Source of the DNA: Bacillota bacterium
GTDB taxonomy: Bacteria > Bacillota > Clostridia > Acetivibrionales > JAFADI01
Assembly: GCA_023424965.1 (NCBI GenBank)
Contig: JAFADI010000223.1
Coordinates: 1 to 18,704 of the forward strand
Direction: 5' to 3'
DNA: 18,704 nt
Under the pieces are notes generated by a model. That model was not told where the DNA came from. It did no database searches and saw only the letters and a list, made by a program, of their open reading frames with translations. The position numbers and the translations under genes were made by a program. Numbering within the stretch: the first letter of the stretch is position 1; every line of letters starts with the position of its first letter. This document shows positions 7,565 through 15,936 of this stretch, in pieces.

Positions 7565-9340
7565 ATGAAGGCACTGTTCGCAAAATATAAGAAACCTGTT
7601 GTTTCCATTCTTATTCTTGCCATTGTATGTGTCGGAGGCTACTTTACATATACCAAATTTTTCTCCAAGGCTTCGGCCCGGTCGGATTCAAAGGAAGCGA
7701 CGGCGGAGGTCGCCAGAGGAGACCTGGAAGTCGTCATATCCGGTACCGGTACCGTAACACCCATTTCCAGGTACGACATCGTACCCCTGGTAAAGGGAAA
7801 CATTCTGGAGGCGGCCTTTGAAGAAGGTCAAACCGTAAAAGCAGGTGACCTGCTGTATAAAATTGACGACAGCGATCTTTCCTTTAATATCTCAAAGTCG
7901 GAAAATGGTATTGAAAAGCAAAAGGTAAGCAACCAGGAGTCAATCAAAAGCATCAATAATCTTGTTGTCACAGCTCCCAGCGAAGGCCGGCTGACAAACT
8001 TCACCGCCAAACAGGGGGAACAGGTCAGCAGCTCCAAAATCGGTGACATTGTAAACGACAGGAAGGTCATTGCCACCGTCCCCTTTGTGAAGCCGGAGGT
8101 GGATAAAATAAAAGCAGGACAAAGCGCGGTCATCCAGGCGGTGAGCGAGTGGGCATCCGCCGAAGGCGTGGTAAAATCCGTCAGCAGCGCGGGAACTTAT
8201 TCTACCGACGGCTCACTGACCTACAATGTGGAAATTGAATTTGACAATACGGGCACCTTCGTCATTGAGGATACCACCACCAGCGTCACACAAATTTCAG
8301 GGGACGAGGTGACCACCGGCACCACCGACGTAAGCGCCACGGAAGTCAGAGCCACCGTAAAAACCGGTTCGGGAGACGTTACAAGCTATTATACGGGAGA
8401 ACTGGCCTACGCCAGCAACACCACGGTCCTGGCCCAGTCCTCCGGAAAAGTCAAGCAGCTCTATGTCAAAAACGGGGAATGGGTGAAAGCGGGGCAAAAG
8501 ATTCTGGAGCTGGAAAACGACAGCCTGAGTAATACCGTGTACAAGAACTCCCTGGACATGAAGGATTCCCAGCTCTCCCTGGAAGCCCAGAGGAAGCAGT
8601 TGAACGACTACAACATCACTTCACCCATTGACGGTACGGTCATCAAAAAATATTTTAAAGCCGGGGATACCATCAGCAGCGGCACCACCAGCACCATACT
8701 GATGACGGTGGCGGACATCACGAAAATGATATTCACCATTTCGGTGGACGAACTGGACATTTCCAAAATCGAGGTAGGGCAGAAAGTGGCGGTCACAGCC
8801 GACGCCCTCACGGATGAGAATCTTGAAGGAGAGGTAACAAACGTATCGATGGAAGGCACCTCCTCCAACGGGGTCACCACCTATCCGGTGGAAGTAACCA
8901 TTGCCAGTCCGGGGAAACTGAAGCCGGGAATGAATGTAAATGCCGAAATTGAGGTCCAGAACAAGAGCGACGTACTGTATGTGCCTGTTTCCGCCGTAAC
9001 AAAGTCCGAAGGAAAATCCTATGTATACGTGAAGAGCGGAACCCAGGCAACAGGAGGGGCAAAGCAGCAAAACAGCCAATCCGCAATGCAAAATGGCCAG
9101 CAGGCCCAGGCACGGAATAACGGCGGCGGAACCGCGGGACGCCAGCGGGTGGAGGTTGTCACAGGGATAAACAATGACAATTACATTGAGATCGTCAGCG
9201 GCTTGAATGAAGGCGACGTAGTATATGTTCCCAGCACCTCTTCCACCACCAAGACCAACACCAGCCAGGGCATGCCCGGAAGCGGCGGAGGGCCTGGCGG
9301 AGGTGGAGGCGGCATGATGGGTGGACCGCCTCCCGGCTAA
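7565..9340 (+). CDS. HlyD/MacA-like efflux adaptor with duplicated adaptor module
   Basis: This is a membrane-anchored adaptor for the ABC exporter encoded downstream. ATG 7565 has SD AAGGAGGG nine bases before it. Residues 1-11 are basic, and 12-28 are one membrane segment (VVSILILAIVCVGGYF); the rest is extracytoplasmic. There are two successive adaptor modules. The first has GDLEVVISGTGTVTPISRYD, GQTVKAGDLLYKIDDSDL and VTAPSEGRLTNFTAKQGEQV. The second, from ~residue 275, has GKVKQLYVKNGEWVKAGQKI, ITSPIDGTVIKKYFKAGDTI, a beta-barrel region and LKPGMNVNAEIEVQNKSDVL. Each lipoyl-like pair holds only a short (~30-40 residue) hairpin. The 591-residue length exceeds the ~370-400 residues of MacA. 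The C-terminus is Gln/Asn-rich, then Gly/Pro-rich (GGGPGGGGGGMMGGPPPG). The substrate cannot be told from sequence. Confidence 0.88.
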   Translation: MKALFAKYKKPVVSILILAIVCVGGYFTYTKFFSKASARSDSKEATAEVARGDLEVVISGTGTVTPISRYDIVPLVKGNILEAAFEEGQTVKAGDLLYKIDDSDLSFNISKSENGIEKQKVSNQESIKSINNLVVTAPSEGRLTNFTAKQGEQVSSSKIGDIVNDRKVIATVPFVKPEVDKIKAGQSAVIQAVSEWASAEGVVKSVSSAGTYSTDGSLTYNVEIEFDNTGTFVIEDTTTSVTQISGDEVTTGTTDVSATEVRATVKTGSGDVTSYYTGELAYASNTTVLAQSSGKVKQLYVKNGEWVKAGQKILELENDSLSNTVYKNSLDMKDSQLSLEAQRKQLNDYNITSPIDGTVIKKYFKAGDTISSGTTSTILMTVADITKMIFTISVDELDISKIEVGQKVAVTADALTDENLEGEVTNVSMEGTSSNGVTTYPVEVTIASPGKLKPGMNVNAEIEVQNKSDVLYVPVSAVTKSEGKSYVYVKSGTQATGGAKQQNSQSAMQNGQQAQARNNGGGTAGRQRVEVVTGINNDNYIEIVSGLNEGDVVYVPSTSSTTKTNTSQGMPGSGGGPGGGGGGMMGGPPPG

Positions 9341-9349
9341 TCCCTGGAA

Positions 9350-9392
9350 TGGAGGAAAGCTTGTAGGACGCAGGCCCGGAAAGCCTGTACCG
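9350..9392 (+). repeat. Short intergenic repeat, copy 2 (upstream of the ABC ATPase)
   Basis: GGAG, AGCTTG, AGGACGC, CCGGAAAGC and TG occur in the same order as at 3551-3594. Both copies are followed by ATGGAGGTTAA carrying the SD of the next gene, here after 2 bases and in copy 1 after ~60-70 bases that include the flgL hairpin. Here a perfect 5-base stem CAGGC/GCCTG closes loop CCGGAAA. The frame equivalent to the small reading frame in copy 1 is closed by TAG right after TTG. Confidence 0.5.
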
Positions 9393-9406
9393 AATGGAGG
9401 TTAACT

Positions 9407-10084
9407 ATGATCAGAATTGAAAACATGATTAAGACATATCAGATGGGTTCAACGCAGGTAAATGCCTTGAACGGAGTGTCCATACATATCGGGCCGGAAG
9501 AATTTGTGGCCATCGTGGGCCCTTCCGGCTCAGGAAAATCCACATTGATGAATATGATCGGGTGCCTGGACACGCCCAGCTCGGGAAACTATTTCTTAGA
9601 CGGCAAGGAAGTCAGCAAATTGCAGGACGACGCGCTGGCGGAAATCCGGAACAAAAAGATCGGTTTTATATTTCAGGGCTTCAACCTGCTTCCCAAGCTC
9701 AACGCCCTGGAAAATGTGGAACTGCCACTTACCTATATGGGCCTGAGCAGCAAGGAGAGGCACCGTATGGCAAAGGAGGCCCTGGAAAGCGTCGGCCTTG
9801 GAGACAGAATCCATCACAGGCCCTCGGAGCTCTCGGGAGGACAGCAGCAGAGGGTGGCTATCGCCAGGGCTCTGTCCAGCAGGCCTTCCCTCATTCTGGC
9901 AGACGAGCCTACCGGGGCCCTGGATTCAAAGTCCGGCGTAGAAATCATGAAAATGCTTCACGGCTTTCACCAGTCGGGGAAAACCATTGTCCTTATCACC
10001 CATGACAACAACCTTGCCCGGCAGGCAGTGAGGGTCATAAGGATATCCGACGGCTTGATTGCCGAAGACAGCGGGGTGAGTTAA
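9407..10084 (+). CDS. MacB-type ABC transporter ATP-binding protein
   Basis: This is the cytoplasmic ATPase of a three-part exporter (LolD/MacB family, 225 residues, usual length). ATG 9407 follows SD GGAGGTT. All nucleotide-binding motifs are intact: Walker A GPSGSGKST, Q-loop FIFQGFNLLPKL, signature LSGGQQQRVAIARAL, Walker B LILADEPTGALDS and H-loop VLITHD. MacB-type ATPases couple to permeases with a large extracytoplasmic domain and move substrates already outside or in the outer leaflet (for example peptides, lipids, drugs). The downstream permease start abuts its stop codon, so translation is coupled. The assignment to family is firm and the substrate unknown. Confidence 0.95.
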   Translation: MIRIENMIKTYQMGSTQVNALNGVSIHIGPEEFVAIVGPSGSGKSTLMNMIGCLDTPSSGNYFLDGKEVSKLQDDALAEIRNKKIGFIFQGFNLLPKLNALENVELPLTYMGLSSKERHRMAKEALESVGLGDRIHHRPSELSGGQQQRVAIARALSSRPSLILADEPTGALDSKSGVEIMKMLHGFHQSGKTIVLITHDNNLARQAVRVIRISDGLIAEDSGVS

Positions 10085-11260
10085 ATGCAGTGGATGCAGT
10101 CGTTCAGAATGGCATTGAAAAGCATAGCGGGCAACAAGGTAAGGGCTGCACTGACCATGCTGGGAATCATTATCGGCGTGAGCGCCGTCATCACCATGGT
10201 CACCCTGGTAGAGGGCTCTACCAAGCAGATTACTGACCGGCTGGAAAGCATGGGAACCAATATGATCAGCGTAATGATCCCCGGCAGGGGAAGCAACCGT
10301 ACTGTTTCCACCAAAGAGCTGACGGCCTTTGCCCAGCAGAATTCCGATATCATCGAGGGTGTGGCGCCGAATATCAGCGGCAATGTCACCGTAAAGGCGG
10401 GGGATAAGAACACCACCACCTCTTTGATCGGAACCAACCCCATTTATGAAACCGTCCGGAATACTCCCGTACAATCGGGCAGGTTTATCAGCGATCTTGA
10501 CGTGGATGGAAGAAAAAAAGTGGCTTTGATAGGCACCTACATCCAGACGGAACTTTTCGGTGAAACCAATCCGGTGGGACAGTCAATGAAAATCAACGGC
10601 GATTTGTATACCGTCATCGGTGTTCTGGAGGCCAAATCCAACAGCACCGCCAACTCCACCGACGATCAGGTAATCATCCCCTATACCACGGCCCAGAGGC
10701 TGTTGAAGAATGCAAACATAAACAATTTTTATATCCAGGCCAAAAATCCCGATAGTGTGGAAAAGGCCATGTCCAGCCTGGAAGCCTTTCTCTTTAAGAT
10801 CTTCAACAGTGAAGACATGTACCGGGTGTTCAACCAGGCAGATATGCTGGAAAATGTGGCCAGCACCACCCAGACCATGACCATGATGCTGGGCGGTATC
10901 GCAGGGATATCCCTTCTGGTGGGCGGTATCGGAATCATGAACATCATGCTGGTATCCGTTACCGAGAGGACGCGGGAAATCGGTATCCGCAAAGCCATCG
11001 GCGCAAAAAGGCGCAATATTATGAGCCAGTTTTTGATCGAAGCCATTGTCGTCAGCTGCATGGGGGGCATTGTGGGAATCCTGCTGGGAATTTTGCTGAG
11101 TAACATCATAGGGAAAGCCATGAGTCTTTCCGCCGAGCCATCCATGTTAATCATGCTGATCTCTTTCTCCTTCTCGGTATTCGTGGGAGTATTTTTCGGA
11201 TGGTACCCCGCCAACAAGGCTTCCAGGCTTGATCCCATCGTCGCTCTCAGAGCGGAGTAA
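10085..11260 (+). CDS. MacB-type ABC transporter permease
   Basis: A permease of 391 residues with the MacB/FtsX plan. TM1 lies near residues 20-40 (ALTMLGIIIGVSAVITMVTL). An extracytoplasmic MacB periplasmic-core-like domain follows (~45-260, including AFAQQNSDIIEGVAPNISGN). Three C-terminal membrane segments come last (LLVGGIGIMNIMLVSV, MGGIVGILLGILLSNIIG, LISFSFSVFVGVFFGWYPA). The conserved coupling segment RTREIGIRKAIGAKRRNIMS is present, as is the FtsX-like C-terminus PANKASRLDPIVALRAE. ATG 10085 follows the ATPase stop TAA with no gap; the SD is GGGGTGAG within the ATPase end. It works with the ATPase and the adaptor encoded before it. Confidence 0.94.
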   Translation: MQWMQSFRMALKSIAGNKVRAALTMLGIIIGVSAVITMVTLVEGSTKQITDRLESMGTNMISVMIPGRGSNRTVSTKELTAFAQQNSDIIEGVAPNISGNVTVKAGDKNTTTSLIGTNPIYETVRNTPVQSGRFISDLDVDGRKKVALIGTYIQTELFGETNPVGQSMKINGDLYTVIGVLEAKSNSTANSTDDQVIIPYTTAQRLLKNANINNFYIQAKNPDSVEKAMSSLEAFLFKIFNSEDMYRVFNQADMLENVASTTQTMTMMLGGIAGISLLVGGIGIMNIMLVSVTERTREIGIRKAIGAKRRNIMSQFLIEAIVVSCMGGIVGILLGILLSNIIGKAMSLSAEPSMLIMLISFSFSVFVGVFFGWYPANKASRLDPIVALRAE

Positions 11261-11304
11261 ACCGGAATTATCGACAATTTGAATAAAACAACAGGAGGGC
11301 AACC

Positions 11305-12612
11305 ATGAAAAAAATTTCCACAAAGATTATCTTTCTATCCGTAGCCAACTGTATTATCATCGCCCTGTTAAACACGCTTTTATCCTCCATGATGCGCGGC
11401 GGCATGCCGGAGACGGCTGCCGCAGATTCCACGGCAGCGTCCTTCATGATCCCTTCCTCGGCCATCATCGCTACCGTGGCTTCTCTTTTCCTGGGAGCCA
11501 TCACCTCCTATTTTTTCGGCAGATACATCGCTAAACCCATCCTCAAAGTGACGGAAATCACCAATAAGACAGCGGCCTTTGACCTGGTGGAAGATGCGTC
11601 CTACCATAAGGCATTAAACTATAAGGATGAGTGCGGTACCATGGCGCTGGCCCTGGCAAATACGAGAAAAGCCTTGAGGGAAATGGCCCTGAAGCTGCAA
11701 ACAGTTTCTGCCTCCCTGGAATCCCATTCACAGAACCTTGCAGGGTCCACGGATGAAAATGTGAGGACTGTGACGCAGGTGGTATCCACCATTAACGACA
11801 TTGCAGAAGGCAACAGCAGCCAGGCCCAGACAATCAACGACATAAACGCCATCTTGTCGGAGGTGGCGGAGCTCATCGGCAATATTACCGAAACCGCCTT
11901 ATCGGAGTCGGAAAACGCTGTAAATTCCATCGATACCATCCAGGAAGGCCAGAGGTCCGTCGATATCCAGGTCAAAAAAATGGAAGAAAGCATCCGGGTT
12001 TCCAGTGAAGTCAACAAATCCGTGGATGAACTCAGCAAAATGATTGAGCAGGTAGCCAGCATTGTAAAAGTGATCACCTCCATCGCAGGCCAGACCAATT
12101 TGCTGGCATTAAATGCGGCCATCGAGGCGGCCAGGGCGGGTGAAGCCGGAAAAGGCTTTGCAGTGGTTGCGGACCAGATCCGGAGCCTGGCGGAAGAATC
12201 CTCAAAAGCGGCCAAAGAGATCATCGATATTATCAAAAACACCACGGAGAAGACCAGGCTCACGGTGGATAATATCAATACGTCCAATCTGCTTGCGGCA
12301 GAACAGAAGAAGGCCCTGAACATCACCCAGGAAGCCTTCGGCAAAATAAAATCCACTCATGACGGAATTGTGAGAAGCTTCCGGCAAACAGCCTCCGCCA
12401 TGAAAACCATCAATGAAAAATCCAGAAGCATCTCTCTCCAGACCCAGGACATGGCCGCCGTGGCACAGGAGTCGGCGGCAAGCGCCGAAGAAATCTCGGC
12501 CGCCGGGCAAATGCAGCTCTCTTCCATCGAAATGATCGCCCAGTCCTCCAAAGACCTGTTCTCATTGGCGGGAGAATTGAGTAAGGAAACCAACAAGTTT
12601 AAAATAAAATGA
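11305..12612 (+). CDS. Methyl-accepting chemotaxis protein with a minimal extracellular loop
   Basis: A chemoreceptor-type signalling protein of 435 residues begins at ATG 11305 behind SD AGGAGGG. TM1 is residues 8-26 (IIFLSVANCIIIALLNTLL), then a loop of only ~22 residues, then TM2 at ~49-71. A HAMP-like region (~72-124) leads into the cytoplasmic coiled coil. The CheA/CheW-binding hairpin tip is intact: SIAGQTNLLALNAAIEAARA and GEAGKGFAVVADQIRSLAEE (residues ~260-300). With so small a loop it has no usual ligand-binding domain. It may sense inside the membrane, through a partner protein, or in the cytoplasm. It lies 44 bases after the exporter permease with no visible terminator between and is followed by a terminator, so it is probably the last gene of the export operon. 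Confidence 0.9.
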   Translation: MKKISTKIIFLSVANCIIIALLNTLLSSMMRGGMPETAAADSTAASFMIPSSAIIATVASLFLGAITSYFFGRYIAKPILKVTEITNKTAAFDLVEDASYHKALNYKDECGTMALALANTRKALREMALKLQTVSASLESHSQNLAGSTDENVRTVTQVVSTINDIAEGNSSQAQTINDINAILSEVAELIGNITETALSESENAVNSIDTIQEGQRSVDIQVKKMEESIRVSSEVNKSVDELSKMIEQVASIVKVITSIAGQTNLLALNAAIEAARAGEAGKGFAVVADQIRSLAEESSKAAKEIIDIIKNTTEKTRLTVDNINTSNLLAAEQKKALNITQEAFGKIKSTHDGIVRSFRQTASAMKTINEKSRSISLQTQDMAAVAQESAASAEEISAAGQMQLSSIEMIAQSSKDLFSLAGELSKETNKFKIK

Positions 12613-12641
12613 GTAAATCCGGCTTCCCATGAGTACCCCCG

Positions 12642-12675
12642 AAAGGCTGCGCCACTGCAGCCTTTTTTTATTTTT
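12642..12675 (+). terminator. Rho-independent terminator after the chemoreceptor gene
   Basis: A perfect nine-pair stem, AAAGGCTGC (12642-12650) with GCAGCCTTT (12657-12665), has loop GCCACT and a run of seven T (12663-12669) plus five more after one A. It ends the export operon just before the promoter of the glycosylation operon. Confidence 0.92.
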
Positions 12676-12692
12676 CCCCAAAGAATTCTGCA

Positions 12693-12744
12693 TCAATTTT
12701 GCCGCAATTTTGCGGAGATTTACAGCAAGCTGGGGGAGTACAAT
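12693..12744 (+). promoter_or_regulatory. Promoter with 11-base tandem operator, glycosylation operon
   Basis: TCAATTTTGCC (12693-12703) and GCAATTTTGCG (12704-12714) are tandem repeats. A weak -35 (AGATTT, 12716-12721) and -10 TACAAT (12739-12744) follow at 17-base spacing. Repeat end to -10 is 24 bases, as at 7461-7512, and the 28-base core (12694-12721) differs from the other copy at two positions. AGAATTCTGCA directly upstream may be a degenerate third repeat in phase. Confidence 0.7.
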
Positions 12745-12767
12745 GAAAGCATTAGGAGTGAAGTATC

Positions 12768-14945
12768 ATGAAAAACATAAAAAACAACGGGCATCGGATT
12801 GCCTTACTTATAATTATGGCTCTGGCAGGATTTTTAACCTTTTACAGCATCGGAAACGAAGGCTATGCCAACCAGTACTATTCCGCCGCGGTGAGAAGCA
12901 TGCTCACAAGCTGGCACAATTTCTTTTTTGCCTCCTTTGATCCCGGCGGATATGTAACGGTGGATAAGCCCGCCCTCGGGCTGTGGCTTCAGGCCATAAG
13001 CGCATGGATATTCGGCTTTCACGGCTGGAGCCTCATACTTCCGGAGGCACTTTCCACCGTTGTTTCGGTAGCCCTTATCTACCATCTTGTAAAGCGGGCC
13101 TTTGGAAATGCCGCAGGACTGACGGCGGCGCTGATATTGGCTGTAACGCCGATCCTTATCGCGGTCAGCAGGACAAACAACCTTGACGCTTCCCTTGTAA
13201 TGCTCCTGCTGCTGGCCTCCTGGGCGCTGATAAAAGCGGCGGAGAAAAGCAGCTTCAAGCTTCTGCTGCTGTCGATGGCGCTGGTGGGTCTGGGCTTTAA
13301 CATTAAAATGCTGGAAGCCTTTATGGTTCTGCCCGCTTTTTATCTCGTTTACTTCATTACTGCCAGGCTTAAGACCGCAAGAAAGCTATTGCACCTGACG
13401 GCGGCTACGGTATTGCTGCTGACGGTTTCACTTTCCTGGGCGGTGATTGTGGATTTGACGCCGGCGGACCAGAGACCCTACATCGGAAGCAGCAAAAGCA
13501 ATTCCGTCCTGGAGCTGGCCTTGGGCTATAACGGCATACAACGGTTGACAGGAAGAGATGCAGGCTTTGGCAGTGGTAGAGCCGTCGGCAATCCGGGCAG
13601 TGCGGTACAGCCCGGTAATGCACCATCCACCGGGAGACCCCGGACAACGGAAGACAGACAAAGAGACGGCGCACAGTCCCCCGGTCAGATGCCGGCAGGT
13701 GACCAAAACTCTCCAAATCGGATGGGGCAGCCTCCAGACGGAAATGTTCCCGGTGGAAATGCACCGGAGGGCTTCGACGGTGCAAGAGGCGGACAGGGAG
13801 GACCTGGCGGAGGTGGACCCGGCGGTTCAGGTGAAAATGGCCAGAAGGGCTTTTTCAGGATATTCAACCAGCAGCTGGCGGGCCAAATCAGCTGGTTCAT
13901 CCCCATGGCATTTTTCGGCATGCTGATCCTTGCTTTAAGAGCCTTTGACAGGCGGAGAAAGGACAGGGAGACTGTCATAAGATACTTCCTTTTCTGGTCG
14001 GCCTGCCTCATTCCCATGCTTGCGTTCTTCAGCATCGCCGGCTTTTACCACCGGTATTACCTTTCCATGCTTGCACCGGCGACAGCAGCCCTTTCAGGCA
14101 TTGGAGCGGTGGAGCTGTGGAAAGCCTATATGCAAAGGGGCTGGAAATGGGTGCTGCTGCCCACAGCCCTGCTGGTAACGGCCGTTCTGCAGGCAAGTAT
14201 CCTATGGCGCTCAACGGGAAACTTCGGAAGCCTGGCACCCATCGTCCTTGGAAGCAGCCTGGTTTCTGTAACAGCCCTCATTGTGATAAGGCTTCTGAAC
14301 AAAGACAGCCTTCGCAACACCATAAAGCTGGCGGTTGCCGTTGGCATGGCCGCACTGCTTGTGGCCCCTTCCGTCTGGTCCTATACCCCCGTCCTGTATG
14401 GTTCCCAAACCACACTGCCCGTCGCAGGGCCTGAACTGAGCAGAGGAAACGGTGGAAGAACAGGCGGACAGGGAATGCCGGGAGGCATGAACCCTCCCGG
14501 AGAAGCAGACGGAACCTCCCGAATGGTTGACTTCCTTCTAAATAACAAGCAAGGGGAGAAATACCTGGTCGCCGTGGCCAGTTCCAATGCGGCGGCTCCC
14601 ATCATCATTGAGACCGGCGAAGCGGTTATGGCGGTGGGAGGATTTTCAGGCAGCGACAGCATATTGACGGTTGAAAGGCTTGAAGCCATGGTCAAGGCCG
14701 GCGAAATAAGATATTTCCTGACAGATGGAATGGGCCGTGGAATGGGAGGCCAGTCGCAAATCGCCAACTGGGTGGCAGAACATGGAGAGGCAGTTTCCTC
14801 CGATTTGTGGAGTGACAGTGCCCCCATACAATCAGGGACAGGTGCACGGCCGGGCATGGGCAGATCCATGGGGCAGGGAACGGTGCTCTATGACCTGGCC
14901 CCGGAAAAAGGCACCCATGGAGGGATTGAAAATGAAAGATCGTGA
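12768..14945 (+). CDS. YkcB-like GT39 (PMT/ArnT-type) membrane glycosyltransferase
   Basis: A polytopic membrane enzyme of 725 residues that probably moves a sugar from a polyprenyl-phosphate carrier onto an extracytoplasmic acceptor. ATG 12768 follows SD AGGAGTG. The PMT fold is seen in TM1 (IALLIIMALAGFLTFYSIG), the catalytic loop FDPGGYVTVDKPALGLWLQA, the VSRTNNLDASLVMLLLLASW segment and many later TM helices. Residues ~263-361 are an extracellular low-complexity insert rich in Gly, Pro, Asn and Gln (GGQGGPGGGGPGGSGENGQ). The C-terminal soluble domain (~560-725) has VGGFSGSDSILTVERLEAM and RYFLTDGMGRGMGG, as in Bacillus YkcB-type proteins. Its last 14 bases overlap the start of the GT2 gene. 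Sugar and acceptor are unknown. Confidence 0.85.
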   Translation: MKNIKNNGHRIALLIIMALAGFLTFYSIGNEGYANQYYSAAVRSMLTSWHNFFFASFDPGGYVTVDKPALGLWLQAISAWIFGFHGWSLILPEALSTVVSVALIYHLVKRAFGNAAGLTAALILAVTPILIAVSRTNNLDASLVMLLLLASWALIKAAEKSSFKLLLLSMALVGLGFNIKMLEAFMVLPAFYLVYFITARLKTARKLLHLTAATVLLLTVSLSWAVIVDLTPADQRPYIGSSKSNSVLELALGYNGIQRLTGRDAGFGSGRAVGNPGSAVQPGNAPSTGRPRTTEDRQRDGAQSPGQMPAGDQNSPNRMGQPPDGNVPGGNAPEGFDGARGGQGGPGGGGPGGSGENGQKGFFRIFNQQLAGQISWFIPMAFFGMLILALRAFDRRRKDRETVIRYFLFWSACLIPMLAFFSIAGFYHRYYLSMLAPATAALSGIGAVELWKAYMQRGWKWVLLPTALLVTAVLQASILWRSTGNFGSLAPIVLGSSLVSVTALIVIRLLNKDSLRNTIKLAVAVGMAALLVAPSVWSYTPVLYGSQTTLPVAGPELSRGNGGRTGGQGMPGGMNPPGEADGTSRMVDFLLNNKQGEKYLVAVASSNAAAPIIIETGEAVMAVGGFSGSDSILTVERLEAMVKAGEIRYFLTDGMGRGMGGQSQIANWVAEHGEAVSSDLWSDSAPIQSGTGARPGMGRSMGQGTVLYDLAPEKGTHGGIENERS

Positions 14946-15936
14946 AATACAGTACTCCGTCATCGTTCCCCTCTTCAACGAAGAGCAGGTGATTCATGAG
15001 ACTTACAAAAGACTGAAGCAGGTCATGGATCCCCTGGAAGAAGCCTATGAGATCCTCCTGGTCAATGACGGCAGCAGGGACCATACTTATGAAATAGCAA
15101 AAAGCCTTTGTAATAAAGACAAGAATATAAAGCTGCTGAGCTTTTCCAGGAATTTCGGACACCAGCTTGCCATCACAGCAGGCATGGACAATTCGGCCGG
15201 AAATGCGATCATCGTCATCGACGCGGATTTGCAGGACCCCCCGGAGGTTATTCCCCGCATGATTGAGAAGTGGAAGGAGGGCTACGACGTCGTTTACGGC
15301 AAGAGGCTGAAGCGCAAGGGGGAAACTTTCTTCAAAAAGGCGTCCGCCAAGCTTTTTTACCGGTTGCTGCGAAGTATGACGGAGGTGGATATGCCGGTGG
15401 ACACGGGCGATTTCCGCCTCATTGACCGGAAGGTCTGCGACGCCCTCAAAAAGCTGCCGGAACACAGCCGCTATGTGAGAGGCCTTATCAGCTGGCTGGG
15501 CTTTAAACAAACGGGGGTAGAATTTGTCCGGGAGGAACGCTTTGCGGGAGAGACAAAATATCCCTTTAAAAAAATGCTCAAGTTTGCCGCAGACGCCATT
15601 ACCTCCTTCTCCTATAAACCTTTGAAAGCGGCGATTTATACCGGAACTGCCGTTTCGGTGCTGAGCCTGGGATATCTGGTCTTCCTGATCCTCGGGAAAA
15701 TTTTTACCGGCCTGCAGATTCCGGCCTGGACCTTCCTTGCCGCTTTAAGCCTGATGCTAAACGGCTTTGTGCTGCTGGTCATCGGCGTGGCGGGCGAATA
15801 TATCGGCAGGATTTATGAGGAGGTCAAAGGCAGGCCTCTTTACATGATCGAGGAAAAGGTAGGATTTGATTATGGAGCACCTTCGAAAGACAATGTCACC
15901 TCCGACAAAATTTCATATCTGCAGAGAAAAATATAA
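14932..15936 (+). CDS. GtrB/YkcC-like polyprenyl-phosphate glycosyltransferase (GT2)
   Basis: This enzyme probably transfers a sugar from a nucleotide sugar to undecaprenyl phosphate on the inner membrane face. ATG 14932 (MKDREIQYSVIVPLFNEEQV) has SD GGAGGGA (14919-14925) and gives the usual GT2 N-terminus; the open frame extends further upstream but only within the previous gene. Motifs: VNDGSRDHT, DXD at D97-A-D99 followed by LQDPPE, then DTGDFRLIDRKVCDALKKLP and RFAGETKYPFKKMLKFAADA. Two C-terminal membrane segments (~231-253 and 263-288) end in GVAGEYIGRIYEEVKGRPLY. The 334-residue length is typical of the DPM1/GtrB/ArnC group. It overlaps the YkcB-like gene by 14 bases and the GtrA gene by 65 bases, which suggests one coupled pathway. 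Confidence 0.92.
   Translation: MKDREIQYSVIVPLFNEEQVIHETYKRLKQVMDPLEEAYEILLVNDGSRDHTYEIAKSLCNKDKNIKLLSFSRNFGHQLAITAGMDNSAGNAIIVIDADLQDPPEVIPRMIEKWKEGYDVVYGKRLKRKGETFFKKASAKLFYRLLRSMTEVDMPVDTGDFRLIDRKVCDALKKLPEHSRYVRGLISWLGFKQTGVEFVREERFAGETKYPFKKMLKFAADAITSFSYKPLKAAIYTGTAVSVLSLGYLVFLILGKIFTGLQIPAWTFLAALSLMLNGFVLLVIGVAGEYIGRIYEEVKGRPLYMIEEKVGFDYGAPSKDNVTSDKISYLQRKI

Noticed and set aside
11619..12356. 245-codon antisense open frame in the chemoreceptor gene
   Set aside because: It is the mirror of a helical Ala/Ser/Glu-rich MCP coding region; the translation is low-complexity Ser/Ala/Val without recognisable domains.
12629..12940. 103-codon + strand frame across the terminator and promoter
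   Set aside because: It reads through the terminator hairpin and the tandem operator and overlaps the start of the YkcB-like gene in another frame.
14692..15510. 272-codon antisense open frame over the glycosyltransferase genes
   Set aside because: It lies opposite two well-supported genes, has no family motifs and no plausible SD; it is a by-product of the codon composition.
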